The position numbers were made by a program, and so were the translations under genes. A DNA stretch of 64,000 nt from Cycas panzhihuaensis. Taxonomy: Eukaryota > Cycadophyta. The stretch is taken from contig CM041465.1 in assembly GCA_023213395.1 (NCBI GenBank), positions 166,167,741 through 166,231,740 on the forward strand, written 5' to 3'. Below are positions 11,783 to 23,619 of the stretch, piece by piece. Under the pieces are notes generated by a model, which was not told the origin of the DNA, did no database searches, and worked only from the letters and a program-made list of their open reading frames with translations. The stretch's first letter is position 1, and the number at the start of each line of letters is the position of its first letter.

Positions 11783-13222
11783 ACCTCCAACAACCAAATT
11801 TTGAAGGAGGATGAAGATTTAGGGTTGTGCTGGTACTAGGAAGGAACTGGAACATTGGGTATGCTGTTGCCATAGGATTCTTTCTCATTACAGTTGCAGC
11901 TCTAGAGTCATTTGTGATGATTAAAAGATTCAGGCGACCTGCAAACACCATCGACCTACAGACACCCCTGAACTACTTGGTGACAAAGCCTTCTCGTCGA
12001 CGCCATTGCAGACTTGCAATGAAAGGAGAAAGGAGCGCCGTTGGCCATTACGAAAAAGAGGTAGGGTTTCGAAAAACCTAACCCCCCCGAACCCCAAATG
12101 TTTTTTTTTTATTTTGTTTTTATTAATTTATAATTCTGTCGGGTCTGCCCATTTAGGTTTAGATTTTTAATTTTTCTTTTTTATTTTTTGATTTAATAAA
12201 ACATTAACCCCCTTTTTTTATACTTCAATTTAAATAAAAACAAAACCCCTCCCTTGTTTATTATACTTTAATAAATCCTAAATCCCCCCTTTTTCCTTAT
12301 TACTTTTTAATTTAAATTTAATCTCTTATCATTTTTTTTATATACAACCAAATTACACCCCCTTAATCTCTATTATAAACTTTAACGACTCCCATACTTT
12401 ATGTAATTTCTTTTATTATAATTAGTACATAAATAAACCCTCCTATCACTACATTCTAATGTTTAAATCACTTCAAACTAACATAGTTAATTTTAGGCAA
12501 ATTAAAATTAACCTTTTCCCTATTATATTTAATTTATAAATCAACTTCATTCTTTTTTATTATACTTTTTTTATTACATTTATTATTAGTCCCCCCCAGC
12601 ACTTTATTATTGATTTATAAATTAATATTTTCCCTCCCTTCCACACTTAATTTATAGATTTTAATTATGCCATTTAATCTTTAAAAATTACATATCCATT
12701 TCTTAAAATAAAAAGGGAAACTAAATACTTTAGTTATAAAGAATTTTTACTTTGTTAAGGGGAACTGTTTATTTTTTAAATTAAGGGGGATTCTTTATTT
12801 TGAAAGGGATTGTTTACTTGTAAGATTAAGAGGGACTAACTCTTTAAGGGGGACTGATTATTTTTTAAGTCAAGGGGGACTATTTGCTTAAGAACATATA
12901 ATTTTTTTTTTAAGATCTATTTTAATCAATTGGGGACTTTTCATTAGAGTAAGGGCAACTAATTTATTTATTAAAGGGGGACTATTTCTCTAAGAGAACT
13001 GTTTATCAAAAAGGGACTGCTTAAGGCAACATTTGAAGAAGTTGTTTGTTTATTCAATCTGTTTACAAACACATGATTTTTTTTCTTAAATATAATTAAT
13101 GGATACTAGAATACCTTCTTGAATTATATCTATTAACATGATTAGTATTTTTTACTAAGTGATTATTTTTCCAATCACCTTCATAACTCTTCAATCTATA
13201 ATCAAACCTTAACACTCTCAAT
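11783..13222 (+). other. copia-1 leader, AT-rich, no primer binding site seen
   Basis: This 1.4 kb stretch lies between the LTR remnant and gag. No TGGTATCAGAGC-type primer binding site follows the LTR. An open frame at 11827-12081 (84 codons) matches nothing I know and I do not call it a gene. From 12080 the sequence is strongly AT-rich with pyrimidine runs, and from 12757 it holds repeated G-rich motifs, listed separately. Confidence 0.5.
12757..13020 (+). repeat. Scattered AAGGGGGACT motif array
   Basis: About ten copies of AAGGGGGACT or close variants occur in 260 bases, at about 12757, 12783, 12803, 12828, 12846, 12872, 12942, 12951, 12973, 12992 and 13010. They are separated by AT-rich spacers, often TTTATTTTTTAA. 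Spacing is irregular (about 15-40 bases). It lies in the copia-1 leader. Confidence 0.6.
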
Positions 13223-14300
13223 ATGGCATTAATGCTAGGGACAACCACTTGCATTCTAATTCCAGTATTAACTGGCTCAAACTATACCGACTAGAGGAAT
13301 CGCATATCCCATCGGCTCAAACAGTAAAAGATATGGTGATATGTGACAGGTGAATTTCAAAAACCAAAAGTAGATGCTACTGAGAGTCTTATGGTATATA
13401 TGATGAACTCAGATGCTGCCTTAGGCACCATATTAAACTCACTCTCACCAGAAATCGGTTGACAGTTTTCTGAAAAGATGACTTAGCCACTGTCTGGAAA
13501 ACCTTGCAAGAAAAATATGACAAGGTTGATACACATCAAGTGGCTGTCCTAGAACAACAACTGTATAATTTGACTTTTGACGACTTTTCTAATGTTGAGG
13601 ATTTTTAACTAAAATTTAATCAATTAATAAAGATCTAGATAATTGCATCAAATCTAAAACCAAAGAAGGTGATGTTGAAAAAATAACTATGCATGTTAGA
13701 GACGACGATACGCTCTTATGTCTTGTAGTAAACAAACTACCAATATACTTTAATCTCTTCAAAACTACTAGACAACAAGCTGGTAACCCACTTATAACAT
13801 TCAATCAGTTGAAAAACCAGTTGATTGAACATCAGACAATGTTAATTCAAATAGGTGCATTAAAAGATCCTTCACAGGCTTTGTTTTCTAAAACTAAGCC
13901 ATAATTTAAAAACAAACAACAGAACAATAATTTTTATAATAATCCAAAATTTCAGAAATATTGTAAAGGTTCACCATCTAATTCACAAAATAATGTTAAA
14001 TATTCTGGTCCAACTAAACACCAGAATACTTCTAATCAATTCTTTTCTAATAGGAATAATGCAACTTCTTATAAGAACACTAGTTGTGCCTATTGTTATA
14101 AAAGAGGCCATACTATTGATGTTTGTAGAAGTAGAATAGGTTTGGAAGCATGGAAAGCTTCCAAGGGATTACAAAATAAACCTCAATCCCATTCTCAATC
14201 CCATTCTCAATCCCATTCTCAATCACGGCCCCAAAATCATCAATCTCATAATCGTTCTTTAACAGTAACAACTTATGTGTTTGTTGCTCCTTCAAATCAA
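13223..14300 (+). pseudogene. gag of copia-1 (decayed)
   Basis: I place the start at the ATG at 13223, followed by a frame reading CILIPVLTGSNYTD, the usual N-terminal copia gag segment, then a TAG where Trp is expected. The middle (13689-13904) reads HVRDDDTLLCLVVNKLPIYF. The zinc knuckle is clear at about 14089-14130: CAYCYKRGHTIDVC, a C-x2-C-x4-H-x4-C site that binds element RNA. After it comes a His-Ser-Gln repeat (14184-14225). Several stops and frame changes break the first half. Confidence 0.8.
14184..14225 (+). repeat. 12-base tandem repeat in copia-1 gag
   Basis: Three and a half units of CAATCCCATTCT encode repeated Ser-His-Ser-Gln, just after the gag zinc knuckle. This is probably replication slippage. 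Confidence 0.8.
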
Positions 14301-14640
14301 CCACCACAGTGGATCCTTGACTTTGGTGTGTCCCATCATATGACTGGACAATAGAAAAATTTAACCACTTATCAATCCGATATGAACTCTGAAGAAGAGA
14401 TTTCTTTCAGAAGTGGTAATCAACTTAAATTCAAAGGATCAGGTGACGTTGTTCTAAAAGATGGTTCAATCAAGGACGTCTTTTACGTACCTGGTTTATT
14501 ACCAAACCTGCTCTCAATCTATCAAATTTGCCAGAAAGACCTTGTTGTCGAATTCTAGACAAATAAATTTATCATTAAGGATCCATTAAACAAATTCTGG
14601 CATATTACCTTAGGACCTGTTGATCATAACACAGGTCTCT
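14301..14640 (+). pseudogene. Aspartic protease of copia-1
   Basis: The active-site region reads WILDFGVSHHMTGQ from about 14311; the family normally has DSGAS-x-H, so Ser is replaced by Phe and Ala by Val. A TAG follows directly where Gln or Trp would fit. Downstream, LKFKGSGDVVLKDGSIKDVF and YVPGLLPNLLSIYQ are the usual copia protease to pre-integrase segments. It lies between the gag zinc knuckle and integrase. The altered active site makes activity unlikely. Confidence 0.75.
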
Positions 14641-15460
14641 ATAGTCTAACAAGTTTTTAAAATAACAAAACAAAATCTTTTAGTGCCTTTATTACCAAAT
14701 CTGTCTCAGTCAGCAAACTTTGGCATGCAAGATTTAGCCATACAAGTTATGGCAAACTGCAATATTTAAAGAAGCATGAAATGGTTCATGGTTTACCACC
14801 CTTAAACACTATTTATGGTGTTTGTCAAGCCTGTGTGATAGGCAAATAACACATGGACCTATTTCTACACAAAACTCAATACAGAGTAACTGCTCCACTC
14901 GAACTTATCCACTCTGACATATGTGGACCCTTTCATGTAACATCATACTCAGGTTCTCACTATTTTATTACATTCATAGATGGTTATTCAAGAAAATGTT
15001 GGGTTTATATGCTCAAAACATGTAGTCAAGTGTTTAACATTTTTGTTGAATATAAAATATTAGTTGAAAATCAATCAAATTCAAGAATCAAAATATTTCA
15101 ATCTGATAATGCTAAGGAATATTTAAGTAGAAAATTTACCTTTTTCTATAAATCACATAGAATTCGGTTCTAACATTCCATTGCTTACACACCTCAACAA
15201 AATGGTGTTGCTGAATGCAAAAACTGTACTCTAGTTGAGATGACTCATTGCATGTTACATGCAAAGAATCTAGATTTAAAATTATGGGTAGAAGCAATTA
15301 ATTGCTCTAATTATTTATTAAATCATTTACCTAGTAAATGTCTACAAAATGTTACTCCAGAACAAAAATGGTTTGGAAGAAAATCATCTATCAATTATTT
15401 ACGAATCTTTAGCAATATTGCATGGGGATATATCCCTCATGCAAAATGTAAATAATTAGA
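14641..15460 (+). pseudogene. Integrase of copia-1
   Basis: The pre-integrase zinc region reads KLWHARFSHTSYGKLQYL and then CQACVIGK, the HHCC site. The core follows: ELIHSDICGPF with the first Asp, then FITFIDGYSRKCWVYML, IFQSDNAKEYL with the second Asp, and YTPQQNGVAECKN with the catalytic Glu. The main open frame is 14853-15173, then a TAA at a position just before the QNGVAE box. The segment at 15240-15455 (HCMLHAKNLDLKLWVEAINC) is the normal continuation. All three acidic residues survive, but stops near 14847 and 15172 break the frame. Confidence 0.87.
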
Positions 15461-16650
15461 CAAAAAAAGTAAAAAATACATCTTCGTTGGATACAGCGAA
15501 GAGAGTAAAGCTTATAGACTCTTAGATCCAGTCACGCATAACATTTCTATTTTGCATGATGTAATATTTGATAAAGAAGGATCTACTTCAACATCTACTT
15601 ATGTAGAACTTCCTATTGAAGATTTGTTAACCAACACTTATTTGGTTGACCCTTCTGATAAACAAGTTGATTCAGAAGTTATAGAATCTTTATCAACTCA
15701 AGTCCAAAATTGGACTCTATCTAAACCCACTGAAACAAATCCTTCCCTTCAGGCTAGTTCATCAAATCAACCTATATCTTTAGATATAGTTACTCATAAG
15801 CAACCTGTTTAGGCAACCAAAACACTTGCTGATGCTGGATCTGATGTAGATAATCCTACTGATACCAGACACACACGTGCATAAAACCTACATGCTAATT
15901 TTACCTTAATGGCAAGAATAATGGACAACAATGATCCAAAAACATTTAAATAAGCTAGTAACAATCCTATATGGCAGAATGCTATGCAAACTAAATTTGA
16001 TGCCTTAATTAAAAATTTAACTTGGGATCTAGTTCCTCTCCCACCTGCGAAAAATGCCGTTGACTGTAAATGGGTCTATAGAACTAAATATAACTCAACA
16101 GACGCAGTTGAAAAATATAAAGTTCGCCTTGTTGCAAAAGGATTTTCTCAAATAGATGGCATTGATTATAATGAAACGTTTACCCCTATTGCAAAAATGA
16201 ACACAATCAAGATAATTATTGCTTTTGCAGCCAAGTTTGGTTGGGAAATCCACCAAATGGATGTTAAGAGTACTTTCTTGAATGGTGATCTCAAAGAAGA
16301 GATCTATATGTCTCAGCCACCTGGATTTATTGAAAATCCTAATTTAGTTTACAAACTTAAAAAATCTATTTATGGTTTAAAACAAGCTCCTCGAGCTTGG
16401 TATACCAAAGTCGATGATTATTTAATTCACATTGGATACACTAGATGTATTAGTAATCCAAATCTTTATTTTAAACGTGAAAATAAAAATCTTACTATTC
16501 TAATCATCTATGTTGATGACATTATTATTACTGGATCATCAATTCATAATATTCATCATCTAAAATCAACTTTAATGAACAAATTCGAAATGACTGATTT
16601 AGGTCTATTGCATTACTTTCTTGGTTTACAAGTTTATCAAAATAATTAAA
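15461..16650 (+). pseudogene. Reverse transcriptase of copia-1
   Basis: After an acidic Ser/Thr-rich linker (15552-15812) the reverse transcriptase runs open from 15984 to 16649. It reads LTWDLVPLPPAKNAVDCKWV, KVRLVAKGFSQIDGIDY, then EIHQMDVKSTFLNGDLKEEI and the SIYGLKQAPRAWY motif. The catalytic box is YVDDIIITGSS at about 16510, intact. The frame ends with HYFLGLQVYQNN and a TAA, after which RNase H continues. Several stops interrupt the linker before 15984. This is the longest intact catalytic domain in the window. Confidence 0.9.
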
Positions 16651-17480
16651 ATATAACACTATCTCAACCTAAGTATATTCTAGACTTAATTCAGCAGTTT
16701 AACATGGAAAATGCTAAACCCGTATCTAATCCTTTACAATTAGGAGTTAAACTATCTATTGATTATCCAACTCTGTTGTGTGATCCAACTCTATACATAC
16801 AACTCATTGGTAGTCTAATCTATCTTACTCACACCTGCCTTGACATTTCTTATGCTGTTCCTTTATGTTCCCGTTATATGCAACAACCACGCGAATCTCA
16901 TTGGAAAGCCACTAAACGTATTTTATGTTATCTAAAGCATACTATATTTTATGGACTAACTTATAATTTTTATAATAAACCACTAACGTTAACTGGATAT
17001 ACTGATTCTGATTGTGCAGGTGATATATCTGATCATAAATCTACTTCATGTTATGTATTTTTCATAGATTCCTCACCTATTACTTGGTCTAGCAAAAAAA
17101 TACAGGCACTAGCATTATCAATTACTGAAGCCGAATATCGAGCATTAGTTGAAGCTGGTAAAGAAGCACTTTGGTTAAAATCTTTACTAAATGAAATTGG
17201 TCTGTCTCTAAACTCTTCAATTAAAATTAAAGTTCATAATCAAGGTGTAATTGTTATAGCTACAAATCCAGTTTCTCATTCTAGGACTAAGCATATTGAA
17301 TTACATCCGCATTTTATTTGCAATTTAGTTACTGATAATCTTATTTTTCTATCTTATTGTCTAACAGATTTACAGATTGCTAACATTCTTATGAAGTCTT
17401 TAACTAAACCAAAGTTTTTAAATCTCAGAGATTTATTGCAGATAAAAGAAGTCTCCATCAAAAGGGGATCACCGTGGTGA
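16651..17480 (+). pseudogene. RNase H of copia-1
   Basis: The open frame 16704-17480 begins in the connection segment (NPLQLGVKLSIDYP) and contains IGSLIYLTHTCLDISYAV. RNase H follows: LTGYTDSDCAGDISDHKSTS carries the first acidic site, then TWSSKKIQALALSITEAEY has the conserved Glu, and KTKHIELHPHFI-like sequence (RTKHIELHPHF) near 17290. The end reads LRDLLQIKEVSI and stops at 17480. The 3' LTR starts 54 bases later after a purine-rich tract. Confidence 0.9.
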
Positions 17481-17515
17481 AACTCTTCTTTTCTCTCCAG
17501 TATAAAAGTTTACAT

Positions 17516-17533
17516 TAAAAGGGGATATTAGGA
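17516..17533 (+). other. Polypurine tract of copia-1
   Basis: The stretch AAAAGGGGATATTAGGA ends directly at the TGTTAG start of the 3' LTR. This is where plus-strand DNA synthesis would be primed. Confidence 0.65.
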
Positions 17534-17957
17534 TGTTAGATGATATAATGTAAACTTTATGTTTCTTAATGTTATTATTTAGTCACATGTCTTATATGTA
17601 ATTTAAGTGACTATAATATTCAAACTTAGATTTATTTTATTAATTTGTGAATGGTCATTGAAATACGGAACTACATTCCAACGAACCTCTGTACTATTTA
17701 TTCATCTCCTAGATTCATGGAGATGGTTCCAGGAATCTAGGAGGGCTGCCCAAATGCCTATTTAAAGGCTGGTTTTAGTTGTTGGTGGTTTTGTATCATG
17801 GTTTTAATTCTTTATTAATAAATTTAGAATTTAGGAGGTGGTTTTTCTTCCCCAGAAGGGGTTTCCCAAAATAATGTGTACATGTGCAATGTTATTTCCT
17901 ATTATTACTTGCATATTTAGATCATGTTAACGTTGTACATGTGCCTCTTCTCTCACA
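17534..17957 (+). repeat. 3' LTR of copia-1
   Basis: It starts TGTTAGATGATAT after the polypurine tract and ends TCTCACA. The last 22 bases equal the remnant at 11761-11782. It is followed at once by copy B sequence. Confidence 0.75.
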
Positions 17958-18540
17958 ATCTGGGAGGGAATTACCAATGGGTTAACTAGCAAAATTGGGA
18001 AGAGGAGCATCATCCATGATCTCTGGAATGATCATGCCTTTCTTAGATTTTCTATTGATCACCTTTGAATAGAATTCTTGAAGTAATAAAGACCACTTAC
18101 CTAGCTGACCAATAAGGTTAGATTTAGTAAGTAAATATCTTATAGGGTCTGATTAGACAATGGGGTGGATCCTATTTCCAAGGAGGTAGTAACGAATCTT
18201 CTCAGTAGTGAAAACTAATGTAAGACACTCTTTCTTAGGAAAGGGACAATGAAGCTCAACTACCATAAGGGTCCTACTAATGAAATAGATAGTCCTTTCT
18301 TTACCAAAATCATCCTATTGTGCTAACATCCCTGCTAATGATTCCTTAGTAACTGAAGTGTATAAAATAAATGGCTTATTAAACCTTGGTAGAGCTAGAA
18401 CTAGAGCGAAAACTAAGGCTTATTTTAGCGTATCGAAGGACTCTTGAACTTGAGGAGTCCATCGCAGTTCAATATCTTTCTTTAAAATATTAGTGATGGG
18501 CTTAGCATCTAAGCTGAAATCAATAATGAAATGTCTTAGG
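17958..18540 (-). pseudogene. RNase H of copy B (decayed)
   Basis: On the minus strand, segments equivalent to copy A1 RNase H can be read across several frames: SDPIRYLLTKSNLIGQLGKW and LLLQEFYSKVINRKSKKG near 18150-18030, and the DESLAGMLA-type site near 18340. It lies directly upstream of the point where copia-1 split the element. The reading frame is broken many times, so no single open frame of length survives. Confidence 0.75.
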
Positions 18541-19370
18541 AAACCAAACCTACCTAGAAAAGATTTGATCTATTTTTTAGTCTTGAGGGGAGGCATTTGG
18601 ACAATAGCCTCAATTGTTTTATGATCAATTCTAATCCCATCTTAAGAAATGATGTTTCCCAATATCTTCCCTGACGTAACAGTAAAAACACATTTGGAAG
18701 GGTTTAAACATAAGTGATACTTTTTACACCTCTAAAAAATGGTTCTCAAATCATGCAAATGAATAGATCTCTTACGTGAAAGGGTGAGCATATCATCTAG
18801 ATAAATGATAATGGTATTTCCAATCAAGTCATGAAAAATATGGACCATAGCCCTTTGATATATTATACCAGCATTCTTCAATCTGAATGGCATGACTTTA
18901 TAAACAAAGGTATACTAAGGAGTTGTGAAAGAGGTCTTGTGATAGTCATGAGGTACGATAGAAATCTTATTGTATCTTGAAAACCATCCATAAGAGACAT
19001 TACCTCAAAATCAACCATCTGATCCCAAATCTAGTCAAGAAAGAGAAGAGAAAAAATGTTTTTAGGACATGCATCATTGATGTCATGAAAGTCAATACAA
19101 ATTTGAATTATACCATTCTTCTTTATTATAGGAACTATATTAGAGACCCATTGGGAATAGTCAACACTCTGGATGAATCCAACTCCTAACAACTTCTCCA
19201 CCTCTTTTTTAATGGCAAGAGAAAGGCAAGGATGGATAGGGCATTACTTTTGCCATTTGGGTTTTATGCAAAGAATTACTATAATGTTATGTTCAATAAT
19301 TTGGGAGTTAAGGCCTTATATATGTTTATAGTCCCATGTAAAAATCGAGTAAACTCATAGAAGAGATCCT
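18541..19370 (-). pseudogene. Reverse transcriptase of copy B (decayed)
   Basis: The N-terminal part reads GFIQSVDYSQWVSNIVPIIK and GIIQICIDFHDINDACPK on the minus strand near 19190-19070. The palm region includes IFHDLIGNTIIIYLDDML near 18830, a Y-L-D-D catalytic box closer to the usual YVDD than the FMDD of copies A1 and A3. Frameshifts near 18980 and later break the frame. Confidence 0.8.
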
Positions 19371-20560
19371 TAAGCTTGGCAATCTCTTAGGAAGTACAAC
19401 TAGCTCCCAACTTGATAATTTGAGGAACTCCTTCTATCTCCAAGTCTATATCAATGGTTTATTCCATAAGCATCACATTCCCTTCCTCGAAATGGGGAGG
19501 GGGTAGGCTCAATCGAAGAAATAGACTCCTAGGGTTGAGAATGATTAATTATGATTCTTGAAAAACCAAACTTATGATGTCCATGAGGGAAACCAGGAGA
19601 TAAACCTGCTAAATGCTCTAGAATCACCTTGTCATTCTCAAAATAATCCACTTGAAAGAGATTGATGAGAACAAGGTTTTCTAACTAGAAAATAGATGAA
19701 GAGAAAGGCATAAAAGGTGAAGATGGATCAACCAAAGAGTTTAAATAAGTAGGAATAAACTCTATGATTGAAGGAACATGAGAAAAGAAGATAGGCCTAT
19801 CTATAAACTCCTAAACTAAAGAAAAAACTTGATTAAACTCTTGATGATTCACACCAGGGTCATGATCAGAACAAGATATCAATATAAGAGAAGATGCCAA
19901 AGGATTCATATGAGGATGGGTAGGAAAAGAGACAGTGGAAATAGAATTAACTTCCCATACTACAATGGAGGTTTTGCAACTATTTTAACCTACATCAAGT
20001 GAATATATATCTTCATCCCCTAATTCTAGGTCTAGGTGTCAATGCAACAATATCTTCCTCTCATGTCTATTCAACTATATTTTAAAGAAAGAGGAGTGAG
20101 AGAAGGATGGAGGAGCATTAACACATGAATCATACACAACTAAACTTGGAGAAGTAGTTAGTAAGTGAGTGGTAATAGAAGGAACTATTGGATTTATGCT
20201 TGAGGGCAAGTATAAAACCTATGAGAAATGAGTGTGAATAGAATTTGTGCTAGTAAGCCCAACTAGGGTTGGACCTTAATGAGGTACGATGGAGCGAGAA
20301 GTTGCTTCTTCATCAGAAATAGAAGAAGAAGAAACCAAAGAGCATTCAGTCAAATCTGAAGGAATAGGGATAGATGGGGAACCTGATAACAAAGGAATAG
20401 CTTCAACTAAATCCACATCATTTACCTCTAGTTGGCTAGAAGGGGATTCAATAGCAAAGTACTAACCTAAACCAAGTGATTTAAAAAAATACTTTATAGA
20501 ATTGGAGGATTCACTAGGTTCTAGAAAAGTCTTAATGAGAGGAACAGATTGCTTAATAGG
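19371..20560 (-). pseudogene. Linker between protease and reverse transcriptase, copy B
   Basis: This stretch corresponds by position to the acidic linker of A1 and A3. No long open frame survives and no domain is visible; the translated pieces are rich in Ser, Glu and Pro. I infer its identity from its place between protease and reverse transcriptase. Confidence 0.5.
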
Positions 20561-21040
20561 TTTAGCCTTTCACTTAATAATCTTTAATTGTCCCTCGCTA
20601 ATGAACTTAAGTTCACCAAGGAGGGAGGAACAAACTGTTGCCATTTGGGTGATCCATGGTCTACCCAAAAGTATATTGTATTCTAAGTCTAAGTCGATGA
20701 TGATAAGCTCAATAAGAATCATCTTTTTCTCTAATGTAATAGGAAGAGTGACTTGATGTAAGGACACCTTTTGATTCTTATCATACCCTTAGCAAATCCA
20801 CTTGCATGAGTCAAAAACAGAAATCTCTAGATCCTCAACAAGACGAAGAGGGATTATATTGATGGATGATCCTTCATCAATAATAACCCACTTGATATTA
20901 ATATCATCCTTCACAATCTCAATGTAAAATAAGGGTATGTTACTTCGCACATGGGTGGAATGACTAGATAAGATAGCAAGGTCAAAAGGAAGCATAGAAG
21001 TGGGTGAAGAAGCTACCGTAGAGACTCCCAATACATCAAA
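20561..21040 (-). pseudogene. Aspartic protease of copy B (decayed)
   Basis: The frame 21031-20789 contains SNIPLFYIEIVKDDINIKWV and the active-site segment VIIDEGSSINIIPLRLVEDL, where the usual D-T/S-G is D-E-G. After a break the frame 20767-20570 reads PITLEKKMILIELIIIDLDL and then EYNILLGRPWI, the conserved end of these proteases. It aligns with the A3 protease (VDNGSS, YNLLLGCPCL). Confidence 0.78.
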
Positions 21041-23578
21041 TAGAAGTTGATGTTACTCAGGATAACACTTAAGCAAATTGATAACCAATATACCAGCCAA
21101 AATGGTCTTTAATTCTTTTACCAAAGAGAAAGATCCATCCTTTAAACTAGAGGCAATGGACCTAAGCCTAATGGGATGGGGGGGGGGGGGGGGGGGCGGT
21201 ACTAGAAGTAAAGAGTTAGGATTCCTTATTATTAAATCATCAGATGATTTAGATGGACCTACACTCTTTGTAGTCTCTACCATATTTATGGTTCTCTTAG
21301 TGTCCCCATCTTTAGGAGGTAGGCGAGATTGATTAGTGTTTCTTTTTATTAGAACGTTTGTAGGAGTGATAGTCTTCTTTGATAAATTAGAACTTCAGGG
21401 TTCACCTTCATCATCTTGCACCTATTTTTCTTTACCTCTATCGTCTTTACTTGTCTTGTCGTTATGCTGAGGTAATGGATCCTTGTAGATCATTTGGTCT
21501 TGGGATGAATTAGAAGCTCAGTTTGTTTGAACACCTGTATTTTAAACTTTTTAGCACTCACTTTTATCATGTGCTTCTATCTAATGATGTGAGTACCATT
21601 TCATCTTCCTAAAGGAAGGAGGAGGTGAGGGAGGAACTTGTTTCTTCCTCCCTTCAGTAAGGTGAATCACTTTGGTCTCTTAAGAAGGGTGATTTTGAGA
21701 AGGAGGATTAACATGTAACTTAGTATTGATTATGTGTTCTAACAATCTAATTGAAGAAGTGAGATGATCATAAGTAGGTTCAGGATAAGAAGCCTTCATA
21801 GTTTGAATCGTTTCTTTTAAAGGCATAGATTTTCCAACCTTCTTAATGCCTTCTTAAATTTTAAATGTTTCTAAGTCTAGACATCGATCAACTACTTCTT
21901 CATACATTTGAGGGCCCAACTTTAAAACTTTTAAGTGCATGTGAGGCCTCAATGCATTAGTAAATACATCGAATAATAAACTAGGGTCAAGATATGAGTG
22001 ATAAGTGTGTAACTCATCTTGAAACCTCATAACAAAGTCCCTTAACATCTCATCGTGATTCTACTTAATAGCTAACAAAGATTTAATGTCTAACTCAAAT
22101 GGTCTCGCTACATCAAAATAGTTGATAAATGAGTCAACTAATTGCTAGAATGAGAAAACAGAACCTGAGGGGAGATGACAAAACCACTTCAAAGCATTGC
22201 CTTGAAGTGATTTAAGAAAAAGACATATCATAACATAGTCATACAGTATAAAATTTGTGTAAGAAAGTATGAATGCCTGTATATGGGAGGTAGGGTCTTG
22301 AGAAGAGTCAATGAAAAAATTAGGCAACTTAGGAAGGAATGGAGGCATAGGTAACAACAAGACTTTGCAAAGGAAGGGAGACATCATATAATCTAGGAAA
22401 AGCCTCCTTGGCCTTAACATAGTAGGATGTTGAGGTAAGGATAATAGATAAGAAATAGATGCATGAATGAGTTATTGCAATTATGGTTGTTATTGTGAAA
22501 GGTCATGAGATGGGAGAGTAGAGGGGGGAACAAACCATGCTATGGGGTTAACCACAGAGTTGGTTTGAGGTATAAGGTTTTGAGAGAAACTTGAGTTGAA
22601 AGTGTAGAAGGGATTGGGTTATGGAGTAGGGCTAGGAATATGTAAAAAGGAAGTGGGATTAGAAGTCCTTAAAGCTAGTGATTGTCCTAAGCATGAGGAT
22701 GAGCTAAATAAATATGAGAAACATGTTGTGATGAGGAAATCACATTAGACACTCTAAGGGATGGTAGGCGAGGTCTAACACCATGGGACCAAATGGTATA
22801 CGATGCATGAGGGGGTACCTAGGTGGTAGAAGAAATAAGATGTGAAGAGATAATCCTAGTGGAGTAGGTGAGGCCATAACCACTTGACTAGAAATGGATA
22901 TGTGCATGGAACTAGGGTTTCCATGAATAAAAATGGTGGTATTACCTCCATAAGTAGGAGGTATGGAATAGGAAGAATGAATCTGAGCTTATTACCTAGG
23001 AAGAGATTAACGAGGCTATGAATGAGTCGATTTGTGGTCATCAACTTCACCAAAGGCAGGGAATGAGGTTATGACATAGGTCTTAGTGAAGGATGATAAG
23101 AAGGATGAGGAGATCACATGGAATTTGGTAGGGGGTCTACCTCAATCGACTCATAGTCTTCACCTAAGGGATCAATTTGTGTATGTTGCAGTAAAGATGA
23201 TATGGTATGAGTCTCTAGGTAAAACGGGTCATGGTAACTAGGCATGCATAATGGGGTAGGGATCCTAGTAAGAACTGACTCAAGGAAAGATAGATGTAGC
23301 TGACCTGAAGGTGGTTCCCCTTATATAAAAGAAGGATCTATAAAAGAAGAATCACCAAGATATTAGGGAGGTTCTAGATATCCTTGCTTCACTAGTATGT
23401 TGTATAATTGGGTTGAATCTTTTGGAGGATAAATATATATATCATGTGCTTGATGTTCTAAAGATTCAATGTAAGATGATAAAACATCATAACCAAAGTA
23501 TGATTGGTAGACTTGAGAATTAGGTGGAAAGCCTTGAAGTCTCAACAAGTGCCTAGGGGTAGGTGTTGTTATTTCCAT
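21041..23578 (-). pseudogene. gag of copy B (decayed)
   Basis: I choose the ATG at 23578 because MEITTPTPRHLLRLQGFPP aligns with the gag starts of A1 and A3 and lies 22 bases after the primer binding site. The Pro-rich N-terminal half spans about 23500-22450. The capsid-like part includes DPTSHIQAFILSYTNFILYD (about 22320) and, after a break, LRDFVMRFQDELHTYHSYLD and PHMHLKVLKLGPQMYEEV (22048-21854). The C-terminal Lys-rich stretch runs to about 21050 and includes a Pro run encoded by the poly-G tract at 21178. Many stops are present. Confidence 0.78.
21178..21196 (+). repeat. Poly-G run of 19
   Basis: Nineteen consecutive G on the plus strand, in copy B gag. On the coding strand it gives consecutive Pro codons, so it probably expanded by slippage from a Pro-rich coding stretch. 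Confidence 0.9.
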
Positions 23579-23600
23579 AGCTTTATTTAAGGGTAAATGA

Positions 23601-23619
23601 TGGCTCCCCAGTATGGTCG
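23601..23619 (-). other. Primer binding site of copy B
   Basis: On the minus strand CGACCATACTGGGGAGCCA follows the LTR end. It shares ACCATACTGGGGA with the site of copy A1. Confidence 0.6.

Larger units (their letters stand above)
11761..17957 (+). mobile_element. Ty1/copia retrotransposon copia-1, inserted in copy B
   Basis: The order is gag, protease, integrase, reverse transcriptase, RNase H, which defines Ty1/copia. The 3' LTR is 17534-17957. At the left only the last 22 bases of an LTR remain (11761-11782), identical to 17936-17957. On both sides the flanking sequence is copy B integrase linker in minus orientation, matched to copy A1 near 1390-1430. No target duplication can be read because the left LTR end is gone. 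It is the best preserved pol region in the window, with few stops, which suggests a younger insertion than its host. Confidence 0.88.

Noticed and set aside
11827-12081. Open frame of 84 codons in the copia-1 leader
   Set aside because: It resembles no known protein, has no second copy in the window and ends in low-complexity sequence.
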